A DNA stretch of 64,000 bases, from assembly GCF_026659735.1 (NCBI RefSeq), contig NZ_JANSKK010000007.1, positions 248,001 to 312,000 on the forward strand, read 5' to 3'. Source of the stretch: Staphylococcus pettenkoferi (GTDB lineage Bacteria; Bacillota; Bacilli; Staphylococcales; Staphylococcaceae). The position numbers and the translations under genes were made by a program. The notes beneath the pieces were generated by a model. That model saw nothing but the letters and a program-made list of their open reading frames with translations. It ran no database searches and was not told where the DNA came from. Shown one piece after another: positions 53,185 to 63,227 of this stretch (positions are counted from its first letter, which is position 1; the number at the start of each line of letters is the position of its first letter).

Positions 53185-54381
53185 TTAAACTTCACCGTAT
53201 TTCACTACGTCTCTAGCAATCATCACTTCTTCGTTCGTTGGAATTACCAAGACTTTCACAGGTGAATCATCTGTACTAATGAGACCTTCACCATCTGTCA
53301 TTGCTTGGTTCTTCTCTTTATCTAACTTCACACCCATAAATTCGAGACCTTGAAGTACACGTTCACGCGTTTCTGGAGAATGTTCACCTACACCAGCTGT
53401 CATAATAATCACATCAGCACCTTGCATATGTGCCGCATACGCACCAATGTAGCCGTGAATATGACGAGCATAAACTTGTAAACCAAGTTCACAACGCTCA
53501 CAACCATTTTTGGCATCCATTTCAATATCTCGAACGTCACTAAATTTACCAGTCAAACCGAGTAAACCTGATTCTTTGTTTAGAGTATAACGAACTTCTG
53601 CTGCTGTCTTACCTGTCTTTTCCATAATAAATGGTACAAGCGCTGGGTCAATATTACCAGAGCGTGTGCCCATCGTTAAGCCTGCAAGTGGCGTGAATCC
53701 CATTGATGTATCAACAGATTCACCATTAACGACTGCAGCTACGGAAGCACCGTTACCGATATGACATGAAACGATCTTTAAGTCTTCGATAGGTTTATCG
53801 AGTAGTTTCGCAGCTCGGCGACTCACATATTTATGACTTGTACCATGGAAACCATATTTACGAATACGATAATCTGTATAGTACTCATAAGGTAAACTGT
53901 ACATGTATGCTGCTTGAGACATAGACTGATGGAATGATGTATCGAATACAGCTACATGTGGGACCTCAGGCAAGAGTTTACGGAAAGCGCGAATACCCAT
54001 TAAGTTTGCTGGGTTATGTAGTGGCGCTAAATCACTAAGTCTTTCGATTTCACGTTCAACCTCATCTGTGATGTAAGCTGATTTAGGGAAAGACTCTCCG
54101 CCGTGAACAACGCGATGTCCTGTACCATCAATATCGTTAACATCTTTGATTAAATCATGTTCTTTCAAACTATCTAACATAATGTGTACTGCTTTGTCGT
54201 GGTCAGGAATATCTTTCGTTTCCTTAATCTTCTCACCGTTCAATTCAATCTTGAAGATAGAATTGTCTAATCCAATACGTTCGATTAGACCTTTGGTGAT
54301 TAACTTCTCCTCTGGCATTTCAATAAGTTGAAACTTCAATGATGAACTACCAGCATTGATTGCTAAAATTAATTTTGACAT
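53185..54381 (-). CDS. ackA: Acetate kinase
   Basis: A 398-residue kinase making ATP from acetyl phosphate, the last step of overflow acetate production. It has [11 protein letters not shown] at the N-terminus, [32 protein letters not shown] and the [18 protein letters not shown] phosphate-binding loop. The start at 54381 has GGAGG 8 nt upstream; a frame start at 54396 overlaps the ribosome site. The methyltransferase gene is 81 bp upstream on the same strand. Confidence 0.97.
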   Translation of the reverse strand: MSKLILAINAGSSSLKFQLIEMPEEKLITKGLIERIGLDNSIFKIELNGEKIKETKDIPDHDKAVHIMLDSLKEHDLIKDVNDIDGTGHRVVHGGESFPKSAYITDEVEREIERLSDLAPLHNPANLMGIRAFRKLLPEVPHVAVFDTSFHQSMSQAAYMYSLPYEYYTDYRIRKYGFHGTSHKYVSRRAAKLLDKPIEDLKIVSCHIGNGASVAAVVNGESVDTSMGFTPLAGLTMGTRSGNIDPALVPFIMEKTGKTAAEVRYTLNKESGLLGLTGKFSDVRDIEMDAKNGCERCELGLQVYARHIHGYIGAYAAHMQGADVIIMTAGVGEHSPETRERVLQGLEFMGVKLDKEKNQAMTDGEGLISTDDSPVKVLVIPTNEEVMIARDVVKYGEV

Positions 54382-54462
54382 ACCCGCTGCCTCCAATTTA
54401 CAGATGTTTGATTCAATTTCTATTTAACCACTAATACAGTTTTTTATCAAGAGTAATACAGT

Positions 54463-55410
54463 TTATTTCTCAGAATGATTTTCCCCCATCCAATCATTGA
54501 GCTCTTGAATGAATCCTTGAAACTGTTGTGGGTTTTTGAAGTCTGGAATGTTAGCTAGCAATACCTCTACAGGTCTAGTAACATTAGCTTCTTTTTTCTG
54601 CAGAATTAACAGAGATTTACGTGCTTTTTCATTCTTGAATAAAGTGCTAGGTAAATGTAGGAAAGCCTGCATTTCTGCTTCTGTTGCAATATAACTTTGC
54701 AACTGTTTCACATGATCGCCTTCGAATATCTGGCTTGGAACGACGAGAAATGCGTATCCTGAAGGTTTCAGTGTTTGAATTGATTGTTCAATCAATAAAT
54801 AATGTGAGTAGCTATGACCTTCATCAAAGCCAAGTTTCATTTCATGACTTCGTTCATCTAAAGGATAGTAGCCAATCGGCAAGTCACTAACTACTACATC
54901 TGCTTCTTCAAATGGAAGTGGCATAATCGCATCTTGTGGGTACACATCGAATGGAATTTCTAAGAAGTTCGCTAAGTGCACGCTCACACGAGAGAGAGTA
55001 GGATCCACTTCAACCAAATGATGCATGAGTGTAGTATTCTTTAACACTTCGTGAACTGTCGCGCTCAAGTGACCCGCACCACTCGCTAAATCTACGACAT
55101 GCATTTCTTCATAATCAGACATAAATTTATCTACTAAGAAACCTAGGATTAAACCGATTGAATCAGGTGTAATTTGATGATTTGCTTGAACATCTTCTTC
55201 TTGCAATAAGCTTAAGTAAGCGAATTGAAATGCTTTACGACGATCTTGTAATGTCGCTTGTTCTAACAGATCACGTTGATTCGTATACACCTGTTCCATC
55301 ACAAGACCTAAGTTCTCAAGTAAACTTTGGCCATTCTCCTTGTGTAAAGCTTTAGCCTGTTCATCTAGCGTTGTGAAGAGTTTCTCCATTACCGTTTGTT
55401 CTTCAGTCAT
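54463..55410 (-). CDS. Class I SAM-dependent methyltransferase (YtxK-like)
   Basis: A 315-residue protein with an N-terminal helical part (1-100) and a methyltransferase domain related to N6-adenine DNA methylases. Motif I is DLASGAGHLSATVHEVL. The catalytic motif IV reads DLPIGYYP, a variant of the D/N-PP-Y/F signature. No restriction or specificity gene is nearby, so it is an orphan; its target is unknown. Homologues sit next to ackA in many Firmicutes. The AAAGGAT site is 8 nt before the start. A 12-bp inverted repeat lies 37 bp upstream. Confidence 0.82.
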   Translation of the reverse strand: MTEEQTVMEKLFTTLDEQAKALHKENGQSLLENLGLVMEQVYTNQRDLLEQATLQDRRKAFQFAYLSLLQEEDVQANHQITPDSIGLILGFLVDKFMSDYEEMHVVDLASGAGHLSATVHEVLKNTTLMHHLVEVDPTLSRVSVHLANFLEIPFDVYPQDAIMPLPFEEADVVVSDLPIGYYPLDERSHEMKLGFDEGHSYSHYLLIEQSIQTLKPSGYAFLVVPSQIFEGDHVKQLQSYIATEAEMQAFLHLPSTLFKNEKARKSLLILQKKEANVTRPVEVLLANIPDFKNPQQFQGFIQELNDWMGENHSEK

Positions 55411-55821
55411 GACATTAATCCTTTCTCTATAAAGTCCTGGTTAAATATTATTGAATACATCTGTAAGTTAGGCAGACGTCTACTTCATTTTAACAATCTG
55501 CTACAATTTAGCGTATTCAATAATTATGGACAGAATAGTAACTGTTGTCAATGTCAGTGAACCGCTTCCCCTTCAGATACGTGTTGCTATTTATTCGTAT
55601 TCCATTTTTAAAATGCAAATTCAAACATACCTTCTATGACCTAATAACGCACAATTGAATGTGTAAGTCAATCTAAATTAACAATTAATTTGTATAATTC
55701 AGACAACTAACTGTGCACTTGTAACATATTTCTCTATACAATCTCTGCTAATTGTTCACGCTTAACGTATTACAAAGTACATCGTCTTAGTAACAATTCA
55801 TTTCGCGATGCTAATTTTCTC
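55411..55821. other. Gene-free stretch upstream of the methyltransferase gene
   Basis: AT-rich DNA with no coding frame supported by a ribosome site. It holds the 12-bp inverted repeat at 55447-55524. TTGACT (minus strand, near 55664-55669) with a poor -10 box may be the methyltransferase promoter. I found no remnant of the thiol peroxidase gene that occupies this place in S. aureus. Confidence 0.5.
55447..55524. repeat. Perfect 12-bp inverted repeat
   Basis: ATTATTGAATAC (55447-55458) and GTATTCAATAAT (55513-55524) are exact complements around a 54-bp centre that contains the palindrome AGACGTCT. On the minus strand it would lie in the 5' leader of the methyltransferase mRNA. There is no T-run after it, so it is not a usual terminator. 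Confidence 0.6.
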
Positions 55822-56014
55822 AAAAATATAAATAAAGACACATTGTTCGCGTTAAGACTTGTGAACTTTAGAAGTAACCGTAGCATTTAATAGGATGAAT
55901 AGACTTCCTCGACGCGCTTACTTTCTGCCCTTTAGAGGCTCAGTCGAGAAAGTACTTGTTCTAAACGTATGATCTTTTCACACGCTCATCCTATCTCCAC
56001 GAATTACTTCCTTA
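55822..56014 (-). ncRNA. Candidate structured small RNA, 6S-like rod or unknown class
   Basis: On the minus strand, a predicted promoter (56021-56050) would start a transcript near 56014. Four helices nest in order: GAAGTAA/TTACTTC (56004-56010 with 55871-55877); ATAGGATGA/TCATCCTAT (55986-55994 with 55890-55898), with a 9 x 12 nt bubble between them; a 7-bp hairpin with loop AAAGA (55966-55984); and a 10-bp stem CTTTCTCGAC/GTCGAGGAAG (55943-55952 with 55904-55913) capped by GCCT-CTAAA-GGGC. The 3' side ends in TTTATTTATATTTTTG near 55822. No reading frame fits. The rod with a central bubble recalls 6S RNA, but I cannot confirm the class. Confidence 0.55.
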
Positions 56015-56020
56015 CAAGCT

Positions 56021-56050
56021 ATTATAACGCTTACAATATGTCTCTAACAA
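56021..56050 (-). promoter_or_regulatory. Probable promoter of the structured RNA
   Basis: On the minus strand, TTGTTA (56045-56050), 18 bp, then a perfect TATAAT (56021-56026). It lies just after the stop codon of the RDD protein gene. Confidence 0.55.
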
Positions 56051-56070
56051 CGTTTAATATCCATTTGAGG

Positions 56071-56625
56071 TCATTTTTTTAAAAAGAAGAGCTTGGCGTA
56101 TTTATTTTTAATCACTACAGTATCGCCGAAGTAGTCATGAAGCCCTCGATGTTGTGGTGTAAATAATACTACAATATAAGGCAAGCACAACAACACGCCG
56201 TTTACAATTCGGCCTATCCACTCTCTAAATAACACATCTGACCAACGCAGAGCTTCACGATCCACCCGTTCGACTCTAATATTACAAATCATCTTTCCTA
56301 AAGTCTGCTTAAAGTATTTCGTGAGCAATACGAAGTAAAGGTAGAAGATCAGAGCTTTGATGAGATGATCGACGCTGAAATAATTAATCCATAACTTCCA
56401 GTCTGGAATATGTGTAAAATGATTTAAAGGTGCAAGAATCAATCTTTGAAGCCCATGAATGATTAACAAATCGATGAGAAAACTTACGAGACGTATACCA
56501 AAGCCAGCATAGATTTGTTCACGAACACCTTCATAATATAAGTTGGATAACTCATCCGCGTTCGCTCGCTCCTCCATAGGTGACTCTGTATTATGAGATA
56601 TGTCCCCTGAATATACATTCGTCAT
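56071..56625 (-). CDS. RDD family membrane protein
   Basis: A 184-residue protein with about four hydrophobic segments (FGIRLVSFLIDLLIIHGL, ALIFYLYFVLLTKYF, IGRIVNGVLLCLPYIVVLF). The RDD domain keeps the Arg in GIRLVSFLID and the Asp residues of the family; TLGKMICNIRV and QHRGLHDYF are typical. Function is not known; some members are ion antiporters. An ATG at 56625 with AGGTG 6 nt upstream is taken as start; a GTG at 56634, directly after the sppA stop, is possible. Translationally tied to sppA. Confidence 0.82.
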   Translation of the reverse strand: MTNVYSGDISHNTESPMEERANADELSNLYYEGVREQIYAGFGIRLVSFLIDLLIIHGLQRLILAPLNHFTHIPDWKLWINYFSVDHLIKALIFYLYFVLLTKYFKQTLGKMICNIRVERVDREALRWSDVLFREWIGRIVNGVLLCLPYIVVLFTPQHRGLHDYFGDTVVIKNKYAKLFFLKK

Positions 56626-56634
56626 CTTCTTCAC

Positions 56635-57630
56635 CTACCCTTCATAAAGATATTCCGGTTTCGCTTTAGAGTCATTATGAATGGCTGATTTCAACTGTTT
56701 CACATCATTCTTGATACCATCAATTGATGTCTTAACAGAGAAGATAGATGAGAAGAAACCATCATCCATAGAGTACTCAAAGACTTCAGGGTTATCTTTG
56801 CCGATGTCTTTACTTAAGGCTTTCAGTGCGGTTTGCTTATAGCCAATCTCATCGATCAAGCCATTGTCTTTCGCTTGTTGTGCACTGTATACTCTACCGT
56901 CTGCAAGATGACGTACTTTCGATTCGCTCATATGACGACCATCTTTCACGACATCGACGAAACGATCAAAGCTGTCATCGATTACAGATTGCATAATTTG
57001 TTTCTCTTCTTTCGTCATATGACGTGAGCTACTTAAGATATCTTTGTGATCACCTGATTTAATCACGTTCTCTTTAATACCGAGTTTCTTCTGTAAATCT
57101 GAATAGTCAATATTAGACATGATAACACCAATCGAGCCCGTCATACTTTGTGGACCCGCATAGATCTTATCTGCAGGTGCCGATATGTAGTAACCGCCTG
57201 ATGCTGCCATATCTTCCATTTGAACGTAGACTTTTTTATCTGCTTTCTTGATCTGTTTAATCTTTTGATAGATCTCGTCACTAGGATAAGTACCGCCACC
57301 AGGTGAATTTACTGTGAGCAACATGCCATCAACTGTGTCGTCGTCTTTCACTTTATCGAGCTGCTTTAGAAAGGCTTCGTGATTATACTCGCCACCACCG
57401 AAGAGGCCACCACTTTCGCCACCGCTCATAATCTCGCCATTTAACGTAAGATGCGCGATTCGATGATTACTATTTCCATCTTTTTCCACTTGTTCAGTAA
57501 AAGGATCGATGTCACCGATGCCTTGATTATTAAACATAGCAGAAACCAGTGCTGATATTGAACTTACCGTAATGCCCCCAATAATAATGACTACGGCTAA
57601 GATAATTGCGATGATTCGCTTTTTCGACAT
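56635..57630 (-). CDS. sppA: Signal peptide peptidase SppA (S49)
   Basis: A 331-residue membrane serine protease that degrades leftover signal peptides. One N-terminal membrane segment (about 5-25, IIAIILAVVIIIGGITVSS) anchors an extracytoplasmic domain. The nucleophile serine is in MTGSIGVI and the general-base lysine in SGDHKDILSSS, about 50 residues further, as in Bacillus SppA. MEDMAASGGYYISAPADKIY is the most conserved block. It abuts the RDD gene. Confidence 0.94.
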   Translation of the reverse strand: MSKKRIIAIILAVVIIIGGITVSSISALVSAMFNNQGIGDIDPFTEQVEKDGNSNHRIAHLTLNGEIMSGGESGGLFGGGEYNHEAFLKQLDKVKDDDTVDGMLLTVNSPGGGTYPSDEIYQKIKQIKKADKKVYVQMEDMAASGGYYISAPADKIYAGPQSMTGSIGVIMSNIDYSDLQKKLGIKENVIKSGDHKDILSSSRHMTKEEKQIMQSVIDDSFDRFVDVVKDGRHMSESKVRHLADGRVYSAQQAKDNGLIDEIGYKQTALKALSKDIGKDNPEVFEYSMDDGFFSSIFSVKTSIDGIKNDVKQLKSAIHNDSKAKPEYLYEG

Positions 57631-57727
57631 ATTTCAACCTCCATGTATAGTATTACTGTTTTATTTAAACACATCTCATAAGCAACTGTATAGTTCCTGT
57701 TGTAGGCAATTAATAGCCACAATTAAT

Positions 57728-57770
57728 AAAGGGCCTAAGTACATCACTCACTGATGAACCTAGACCCTTT
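57728..57770 (-). terminator. Probable terminator of the TauE-type permease gene
   Basis: AAAGGG-CTA-GT-CATCA and complements (57728-57770) give a long stem 16 bp after the stop. Both flanks are AT-rich but lack a clear T-run. Confidence 0.6.
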
Positions 57771-57785
57771 ATAACAAATATTATC

Positions 57786-58559
57786 CTAATGCAATAACTG
57801 CATGACATAATCATATGCGTTTTTCAAAATCAATAAAGCTGTAACCACGATAAAGAGCACTTTAACGTAGCCGACACCTTGCTTGATTGCAAACATCGCG
57901 CCTACGTATGAGCCTGCAATCATACTTGCAGCCATAATCAAGCCATAAAGATAATTGACTTCCCCTAAGATTATAAATAGTATGAGTGCTCCGAGATTAG
58001 AAGCAAAGTTCAACACTTTAGCATTACCTGCAGCCCCTAGAAAATCAAAGCCAAATATCAAGAGAATAAACATCATAAATGATCCTGTTCCTCCACCAAG
58101 GAATCCATCATAGAACCCTATTAGCGACAATAGGACAGTAATCAGTAACGCTTTCTTCACTGTGAAACTCTGAAATCTGCGTACGTCGCCCCAATCTTTT
58201 TTGAAAATCGTATAAAATAACACGAGCGTTAAAATGACAATGACAATAGGCTTTAAAAGTTGTGCTGGCAAGAACGTCGCTAAACTCGCCCCAAGCATTG
58301 CTAGTATGAATACGGGTACAAACAAGCGTCCAACAAGTTTCAAGTCAACTTTACCTGAACGAATGAAACGAATGGCGCTCGTCATCGATCCGAAGACACT
58401 TGCAAGCTTGTTGGTACCTAGGGCAATTGAAGGTGGTAATCCTACCGCTAGTAATGTCGGTATCGATATCAAACCGCCTCCACCCACAACGGCGTCAATA
58501 AAGGCAGCTAGAAAACCTAGAGCCATAATAATTAATAGAATTGAGATACTCCAATCCAT
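57786..58559 (-). CDS. TauE/SafE family membrane permease
   Basis: A 257-residue protein with about seven or eight membrane segments in two halves. Each half carries a family signature: GFLAAFIDAVVGGGGLISIP and GFYDGFLGGGTGSFM. The family exports sulfite, organosulfur compounds or other anions; the substrate here is unknown. An AAGGAGGGG site is 10 nt upstream. It lies downstream of thiI, a sulfur-transfer gene, which hints at sulfur but proves nothing. Confidence 0.85.
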   Translation of the reverse strand: MDWSISILLIIMALGFLAAFIDAVVGGGGLISIPTLLAVGLPPSIALGTNKLASVFGSMTSAIRFIRSGKVDLKLVGRLFVPVFILAMLGASLATFLPAQLLKPIVIVILTLVLFYTIFKKDWGDVRRFQSFTVKKALLITVLLSLIGFYDGFLGGGTGSFMMFILLIFGFDFLGAAGNAKVLNFASNLGALILFIILGEVNYLYGLIMAASMIAGSYVGAMFAIKQGVGYVKVLFIVVTALLILKNAYDYVMQLLH

Positions 58560-58603
58560 AAATATCCATCCCCTCCTTGTTGTCTTATCTTAGAAGTCTA
58601 CGA

Positions 58604-59827
58604 TTAGAATAAATCATTTGCTAAATCTTCTGTATCAAGCTCTTTCTCACTTTGATAATCTTCAGTAATCGTTAATGTTTCAATGCCATCTGTAGCACGT
58701 TGAACCATCTCTGAGAAGTCATAAACGCTTTCGTATTCTTCTACTTTTTCAAAGTTCGGTTCAGTGACAGGATTCTTCGGCGTAAAGATGGTACAGCAAT
58801 CCTCATAAGGCTGGATAGATACCTCATACGTACCAATTGCTCTCGCCTTTTTAACAATTTCCTCTTTGTCTAAAGTAAGCAACGGTCTTAGCACAGGCGT
58901 AGACGTCACATGGTTGATCGCATACATACTCTTGAGCGTCTGACTCGCCACTTGTCCGAGATTCTCACCATTCACGATGGCGTCTGCACCAACACGATGC
59001 ACAAGTTTATCCGCCACACGCATCATCATACGACGCGTAGAAGTCATCGTATAGCGTGGATGGACAACTTTGTTAATCTGTTTCTGAATTTCTGTAAAAG
59101 GCACAATGTGTAACTTAATCGGCCCGACCTTCTTAGCAAGCAAACGTGTGAGTTCAATCACTTTCTCTTTCGCCTTTTCACTTGTAAAAGGTGGACTGTG
59201 GAAATGCATCGCTTCAATTGTCACACCGCGACGCATCACTTCCATGCCAGCAACAGGTGAATCAATACCGCCTGATAACATGAGTACCGTCTTACCACCT
59301 GTACCTACAGGTAACCCACCTGGTCCGGGGATGATCGCATCATAAATGTAGATCGCATCACGACGTACTTCAACTTGGATCGTATGATCAGGATGATGAA
59401 CATCCACAGTAAGTTCATCTGTATGCTTGAGTACTGCAGCACCAATCGTACGTTGTAACTCAAATGTTTCCATCGGGAAAGATTTATCTGAACGTTTGAC
59501 ATTAATCTTGAAAGTGTCGCCATCTTCGTAGCTCTTAGCGAAAGCAACTGCCTGTTCATTCGCTGCTTCTAACGTCTTGTCTATCTTTAATACAGGACTA
59601 ACTGATTTCACCCCGATGATTTCTTTCAAGCGTCCAATTACGCTTTCAACATCGGTCTCTTCAGTAATTTCAATATACATACGATCGCGATTCGCTTTGA
59701 TCTTCAATTCTTCAAATGAAGACAACGCACTTTGCGTATTCGCGCGTAGTTGATTCACGAATTTCTTTCTGTTTGCTCCTTTGAGCGTGAGTTCACCATA
59801 TCTCACTAAGATATGATCATAAATCAT
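58604..59827 (-). CDS. thiI: tRNA 4-thiouridine synthase ThiI
   Basis: A 407-residue enzyme that makes 4-thiouridine at tRNA position 8 and supports thiamine synthesis. It has a THUMP domain (about 60-165) and the PP-loop [10 protein letters not shown] that adenylates uridine. There is no C-terminal rhodanese domain, as usual in Firmicutes. It overlaps the cysteine desulfurase gene by 4 bp, which fits direct sulfur transfer between the two proteins. Confidence 0.96.
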   Translation of the reverse strand: MIYDHILVRYGELTLKGANRKKFVNQLRANTQSALSSFEELKIKANRDRMYIEITEETDVESVIGRLKEIIGVKSVSPVLKIDKTLEAANEQAVAFAKSYEDGDTFKINVKRSDKSFPMETFELQRTIGAAVLKHTDELTVDVHHPDHTIQVEVRRDAIYIYDAIIPGPGGLPVGTGGKTVLMLSGGIDSPVAGMEVMRRGVTIEAMHFHSPPFTSEKAKEKVIELTRLLAKKVGPIKLHIVPFTEIQKQINKVVHPRYTMTSTRRMMMRVADKLVHRVGADAIVNGENLGQVASQTLKSMYAINHVTSTPVLRPLLTLDKEEIVKKARAIGTYEVSIQPYEDCCTIFTPKNPVTEPNFEKVEEYESVYDFSEMVQRATDGIETLTITEDYQSEKELDTEDLANDLF

Positions 59828-60960
59828 CTTAACAGCTCCTTAACTTCTTGATATACAGCCTCAAATGCCTGTTTAAACTGCTCAATATCAGCTTCAGTCG
59901 TCTTATTTCCTAATGACACACGAATACTTCCTTCAATTCGTGTCTCATCTATATGCATGGCAAGCAACACTTCATTTAACTTCGATTGTTTAGACGAGCA
60001 CGCACTCGTAGTAGAAATCATCACATTATGTTGTGAGAAAGCATTGACGAGTACCTCTCCTTTTACCCCAGGGAAGCCAATGTTGAGTATGTGAGGAATT
60101 GCACCTTCTGGCGTATTCAAATGCACTCCTGGATATTGTGCGATAAATCGACGTAGGTCCTCACTCAAACCTTGTATGCGCGTATAATTCGCAGCCATAT
60201 TCTGAACGTTGGCTTTCAATGCTTTTACAATCGCTATATCCATCGGTAAATTCACTGTCCCACTACGTAAGCCATATTCTTGGCCGCCACCTTGAATAAT
60301 CGGTTCTAGGTGATGCTTATTACGGATGAGCAACAAGCCTTGCCCTTTTAATCCGTTGAATTTGTGGCCACTCACACTAATGCTTTCAACACCTTCTGTC
60401 TTTAATGGTACCTTACCTACCGCTTGTACTGCATCTACATGTAAAAATGCTTTAGGATAATCCGCGACAATTTGTGCTACTTCACGCACAGGCTGACGTT
60501 GTCCCATAATATTATTGACCTGCATGCACGTTACGAGACCCACTTCGCTCGACATTAATGATTTCAAATGCTCAGTATCGAGTCGGCCTTCTCTTGTGAC
60601 ATTGCAGTATTTAACTGTAAAACCTTCTTCTCCTAAAGCACGAACGACTTCAAGTACAGATGGATGTTCGAGTAAGGAGGTAATAATCACTGGAGCAGAA
60701 TCTTTCTTACGATATGCCAAACCTTTGAGAGCCATATTATTCGATTCTGTCGCTCCACTGGTAAAAATAATATCGAATTCATCATTTAAATTTAAGATTT
60801 GATTAATTTGTGATTTGCTCTGTTCTAATAATTGCGCTGCTTGTAAACCTGCTCTATGAGGACTATTTGGATTGTAATAAATAGATTGATTCGCTTGTAA
60901 ATAAGCTTGCAAGACGTCCTCATTCGGCGCTGTAGTTGCAGCATTATCAAGATAAATCAC
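59824..60960 (-). CDS. Cysteine desulfurase (NifS-like) dedicated to ThiI
   Basis: A 378-residue PLP enzyme that supplies persulfide sulfur. It starts [17 protein letters not shown], the PLP lysine is in [14 protein letters not shown] and the catalytic cysteine in TSACSSK. The GTG at 60960 is 8 nt after AAAGGAG; an in-frame GTG at 60969 overlaps the ribosome site. The short loop around the cysteine is typical of class II/NifZ-type enzymes that pair with ThiI. Confidence 0.93.
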   Translation of the reverse strand: MIYLDNAATTAPNEDVLQAYLQANQSIYYNPNSPHRAGLQAAQLLEQSKSQINQILNLNDEFDIIFTSGATESNNMALKGLAYRKKDSAPVIITSLLEHPSVLEVVRALGEEGFTVKYCNVTREGRLDTEHLKSLMSSEVGLVTCMQVNNIMGQRQPVREVAQIVADYPKAFLHVDAVQAVGKVPLKTEGVESISVSGHKFNGLKGQGLLLIRNKHHLEPIIQGGGQEYGLRSGTVNLPMDIAIVKALKANVQNMAANYTRIQGLSEDLRRFIAQYPGVHLNTPEGAIPHILNIGFPGVKGEVLVNAFSQHNVMISTTSACSSKQSKLNEVLLAMHIDETRIEGSIRVSLGNKTTEADIEQFKQAFEAVYQEVKELLR

Positions 60961-61191
60961 GGCTCTCACTCCTTTTAACGCTCTTTATCTTATCATATTC
61001 TAATTTCTTGTGACTATAGGATGATTGTTTTTTATAAATTGAAAGGCAAAATGTCACATAACACTATAAAATTATACGCATTTCAACCGAAATTTAAAGT
61101 GACGTGTTTACCTCAGCCATTTAAAACATTTTACTACCAATGAGAAATTTTATTTTCAAAATAGAAAATGATGCGTTGTCTATGGTTCAAC

Positions 61192-61238
61192 ACAAAAACA
61201 CCCCTCAAAAAGTACTCATTCATACTTTCGAGAGGTGC
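61192..61238 (-). terminator. Terminator of ezrA
   Basis: CACCCCTC and AAAGTA (61198-61214) pair with TACTTT and GAGAGGTG (61223-61237); followed on the minus strand by TTTTTG. Confidence 0.85.
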
Positions 61239-61251
61239 ATTGCAAATCAAA

Positions 61252-62958
61252 TTAAAGATCTTGTTCTTCAGTGACTTGCGTCTCAATCTTCTTCGTAATA
61301 CCAGGTTCAATTGATTCTAAAGATTGTTCAGCAATTTCGATGGCGCGTTTATAGCGGTTGTTCTTGAATAAACGCTCAGCTTCGTTAAGACTTTTATCAA
61401 TACTAGAGTCATCTTTACGATAACGGTTACCGTATTGAATCAATCGTTCCGCGTACACTGCGTTGACGAGCACGTCGTTGGCTTCGTCTTCAAATTTATT
61501 CATTTGAAGTACGACTTTTGCTACTTTATCTTTCAGCTGCTTCACGTGAATTGGACGTACGCTAAATTTCTTATTCACTTCGCGTACTTCATAGTCGATT
61601 TCATTTTTCATAATGATGAAACGTTCAGGCACGCTAGTTAAGTTTGAAGCAAGTAAGCGACGGTAAACTTCTTCTTTCTTACCTTGAACGCGTAAAATGT
61701 TCTCTTCAGCTTCTGCTTCATCTTCACGAAGTTGAATTAAGTGATTCTGTAGTTTCTCTTGCTTGTCATTGATAATAGCTACGTGTTCTTCAATGTATTT
61801 CAAGTTATCTTCTACTTCGCTATAACGTACTGCTGATTTAGACATTTCTCTTAAGATTTCATCATAAACTGTAATCAAGTTTTGAATTTCGTTTTCAAAC
61901 TGACGCACGTTTTGAACATCACTTTCATTAATGTAGTAATTCTCACGTACATATTCAATTTCAGTTTGAAGTGTGTAGTTCATGTCTTTCGCTCTGAACA
62001 AGTTATCAGTAATAACTTCTTTAGATTCCTCTACTTCGTTCTTCGCTTTCACTTCATGTTCAATCAAGTCGTACATTTCATCCAACTTGTCATTAATCGC
62101 GTTGAGTTTATTATTGGCTTCATCTAATTCAAGACGACTAATCATCGGTTCAACGAAGCTTAACTCCGTCTTCAATGTTTGAAGATTACTATCTACTTTC
62201 ACGTGATCTAAATCATAACCTTCTACTTTCAAGTCACGACAACCATATTTCAAGTCTTGGAATTGACCTGGAAGTTCTTTCTGCGCTTCACGGATAAGGT
62301 CAGGAATCTCTTCCATATCCGCTTTCAAGTATTCCATATCACCGTGAAGTGTTTGGATGTGTTGATGCGCTTGATTGTAATTCCCTTCTTCTTGAAGTGT
62401 GACATAATTATCAAGTTCAGGCGCAAATGATTCAATTTCTTGTTCAAGCGGTGCTGCTGCTTCTCCAAATTGATGGCGGTTCGCAAGTACATCGCGTTTC
62501 ATTTCACGATAATCTGTCTGACAAGCTTCGTACAGTTTATCGCTTTCTTTATGTACGGAAAAGACTTCTTCAACTTCAGTGGTTAAAGAGTTATAATTTT
62601 CCTCGTATTTATCCATCAACTCATGCGCTTCGTCGATTTCAGTTTGTGCTTGTGCAAAGCGGAACTTGTCTAAATGCGTTTCAGCTTCTTGAATCTTGTC
62701 TTCAACTGGCACCAAATATTGATTCTTACTTTCAGAAGCGTTGTGTTGTAACAATCTATAACGCTCTTTCGTTTCTCCAGTCATTTCAAGCTTAGATAGT
62801 TGATTCAAGCTATCCTCATACGGAAGCTGTTCAATCTTCTCTTTACGTTCCTCAGCTTGTTCAATTATTCGTGTTTTTTGCGAGCGCATGTAAAATAAGA
62901 CGCCAACAGCAATAACGATTAAGATCAGTATTGCTAATACAATATACAAGATTACCAT
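61252..62958 (-). CDS. ezrA: Septation ring formation regulator EzrA
   Basis: A 568-residue membrane-anchored cell-division protein that binds FtsZ. One N-terminal membrane segment (about 2-23, [20 protein letters not shown]) is followed by long coiled coils (about 80-540), arranged as spectrin-like repeats rich in Glu, Lys and Asn. In staphylococci EzrA is a core divisome scaffold. An AGGAGGAG site precedes the start. It is divergent from the methionine sulfoxide reductase gene. Confidence 0.96.
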   Translation of the reverse strand: MVILYIVLAILILIVIAVGVLFYMRSQKTRIIEQAEERKEKIEQLPYEDSLNQLSKLEMTGETKERYRLLQHNASESKNQYLVPVEDKIQEAETHLDKFRFAQAQTEIDEAHELMDKYEENYNSLTTEVEEVFSVHKESDKLYEACQTDYREMKRDVLANRHQFGEAAAPLEQEIESFAPELDNYVTLQEEGNYNQAHQHIQTLHGDMEYLKADMEEIPDLIREAQKELPGQFQDLKYGCRDLKVEGYDLDHVKVDSNLQTLKTELSFVEPMISRLELDEANNKLNAINDKLDEMYDLIEHEVKAKNEVEESKEVITDNLFRAKDMNYTLQTEIEYVRENYYINESDVQNVRQFENEIQNLITVYDEILREMSKSAVRYSEVEDNLKYIEEHVAIINDKQEKLQNHLIQLREDEAEAEENILRVQGKKEEVYRRLLASNLTSVPERFIIMKNEIDYEVREVNKKFSVRPIHVKQLKDKVAKVVLQMNKFEDEANDVLVNAVYAERLIQYGNRYRKDDSSIDKSLNEAERLFKNNRYKRAIEIAEQSLESIEPGITKKIETQVTEEQDL

Positions 62959-63119
62959 AAGTCTTCTCCTCCTATTTAATCATTTTTAATTATAACGTAA
63001 GTCGGCTGTCTATTTAAATAGAAAATAGATGTTTATGTCAGATTATTTTCAAAAAATTTGTTAACCCCTTTCAGTTCTTCATTTGGGATTTTTGAAACAT
63101 TTTTTACACATCGCTACTC

Positions 63120-63136
63120 AACCTTTTAAAAAGGTT
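63120..63136. repeat. Short palindrome between ezrA and the reductase gene
   Basis: AACCTTTT and AAAAGGTT are perfect 8-bp arms around one base. It is about 35 bp before the -35 box of the reductase promoter and could be an operator; no terminator-type T-run follows. Confidence 0.4.
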
Positions 63137-63170
63137 AAAGTTTAACTTCAACAAGTAGAGGTTAAAATAA

Positions 63171-63199
63171 TTGTTTCAACTATATATAGTTATTATACT
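63171..63199 (+). promoter_or_regulatory. Probable promoter of the methionine sulfoxide reductase gene
   Basis: TTGTTT (63171-63176), 17 bp, TATACT (63194-63199), about 28 bp before the start codon. Confidence 0.55.
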
Positions 63200-63227
63200 A
63201 AACAGAAAAAGGAATCGAGGTAAAGTT

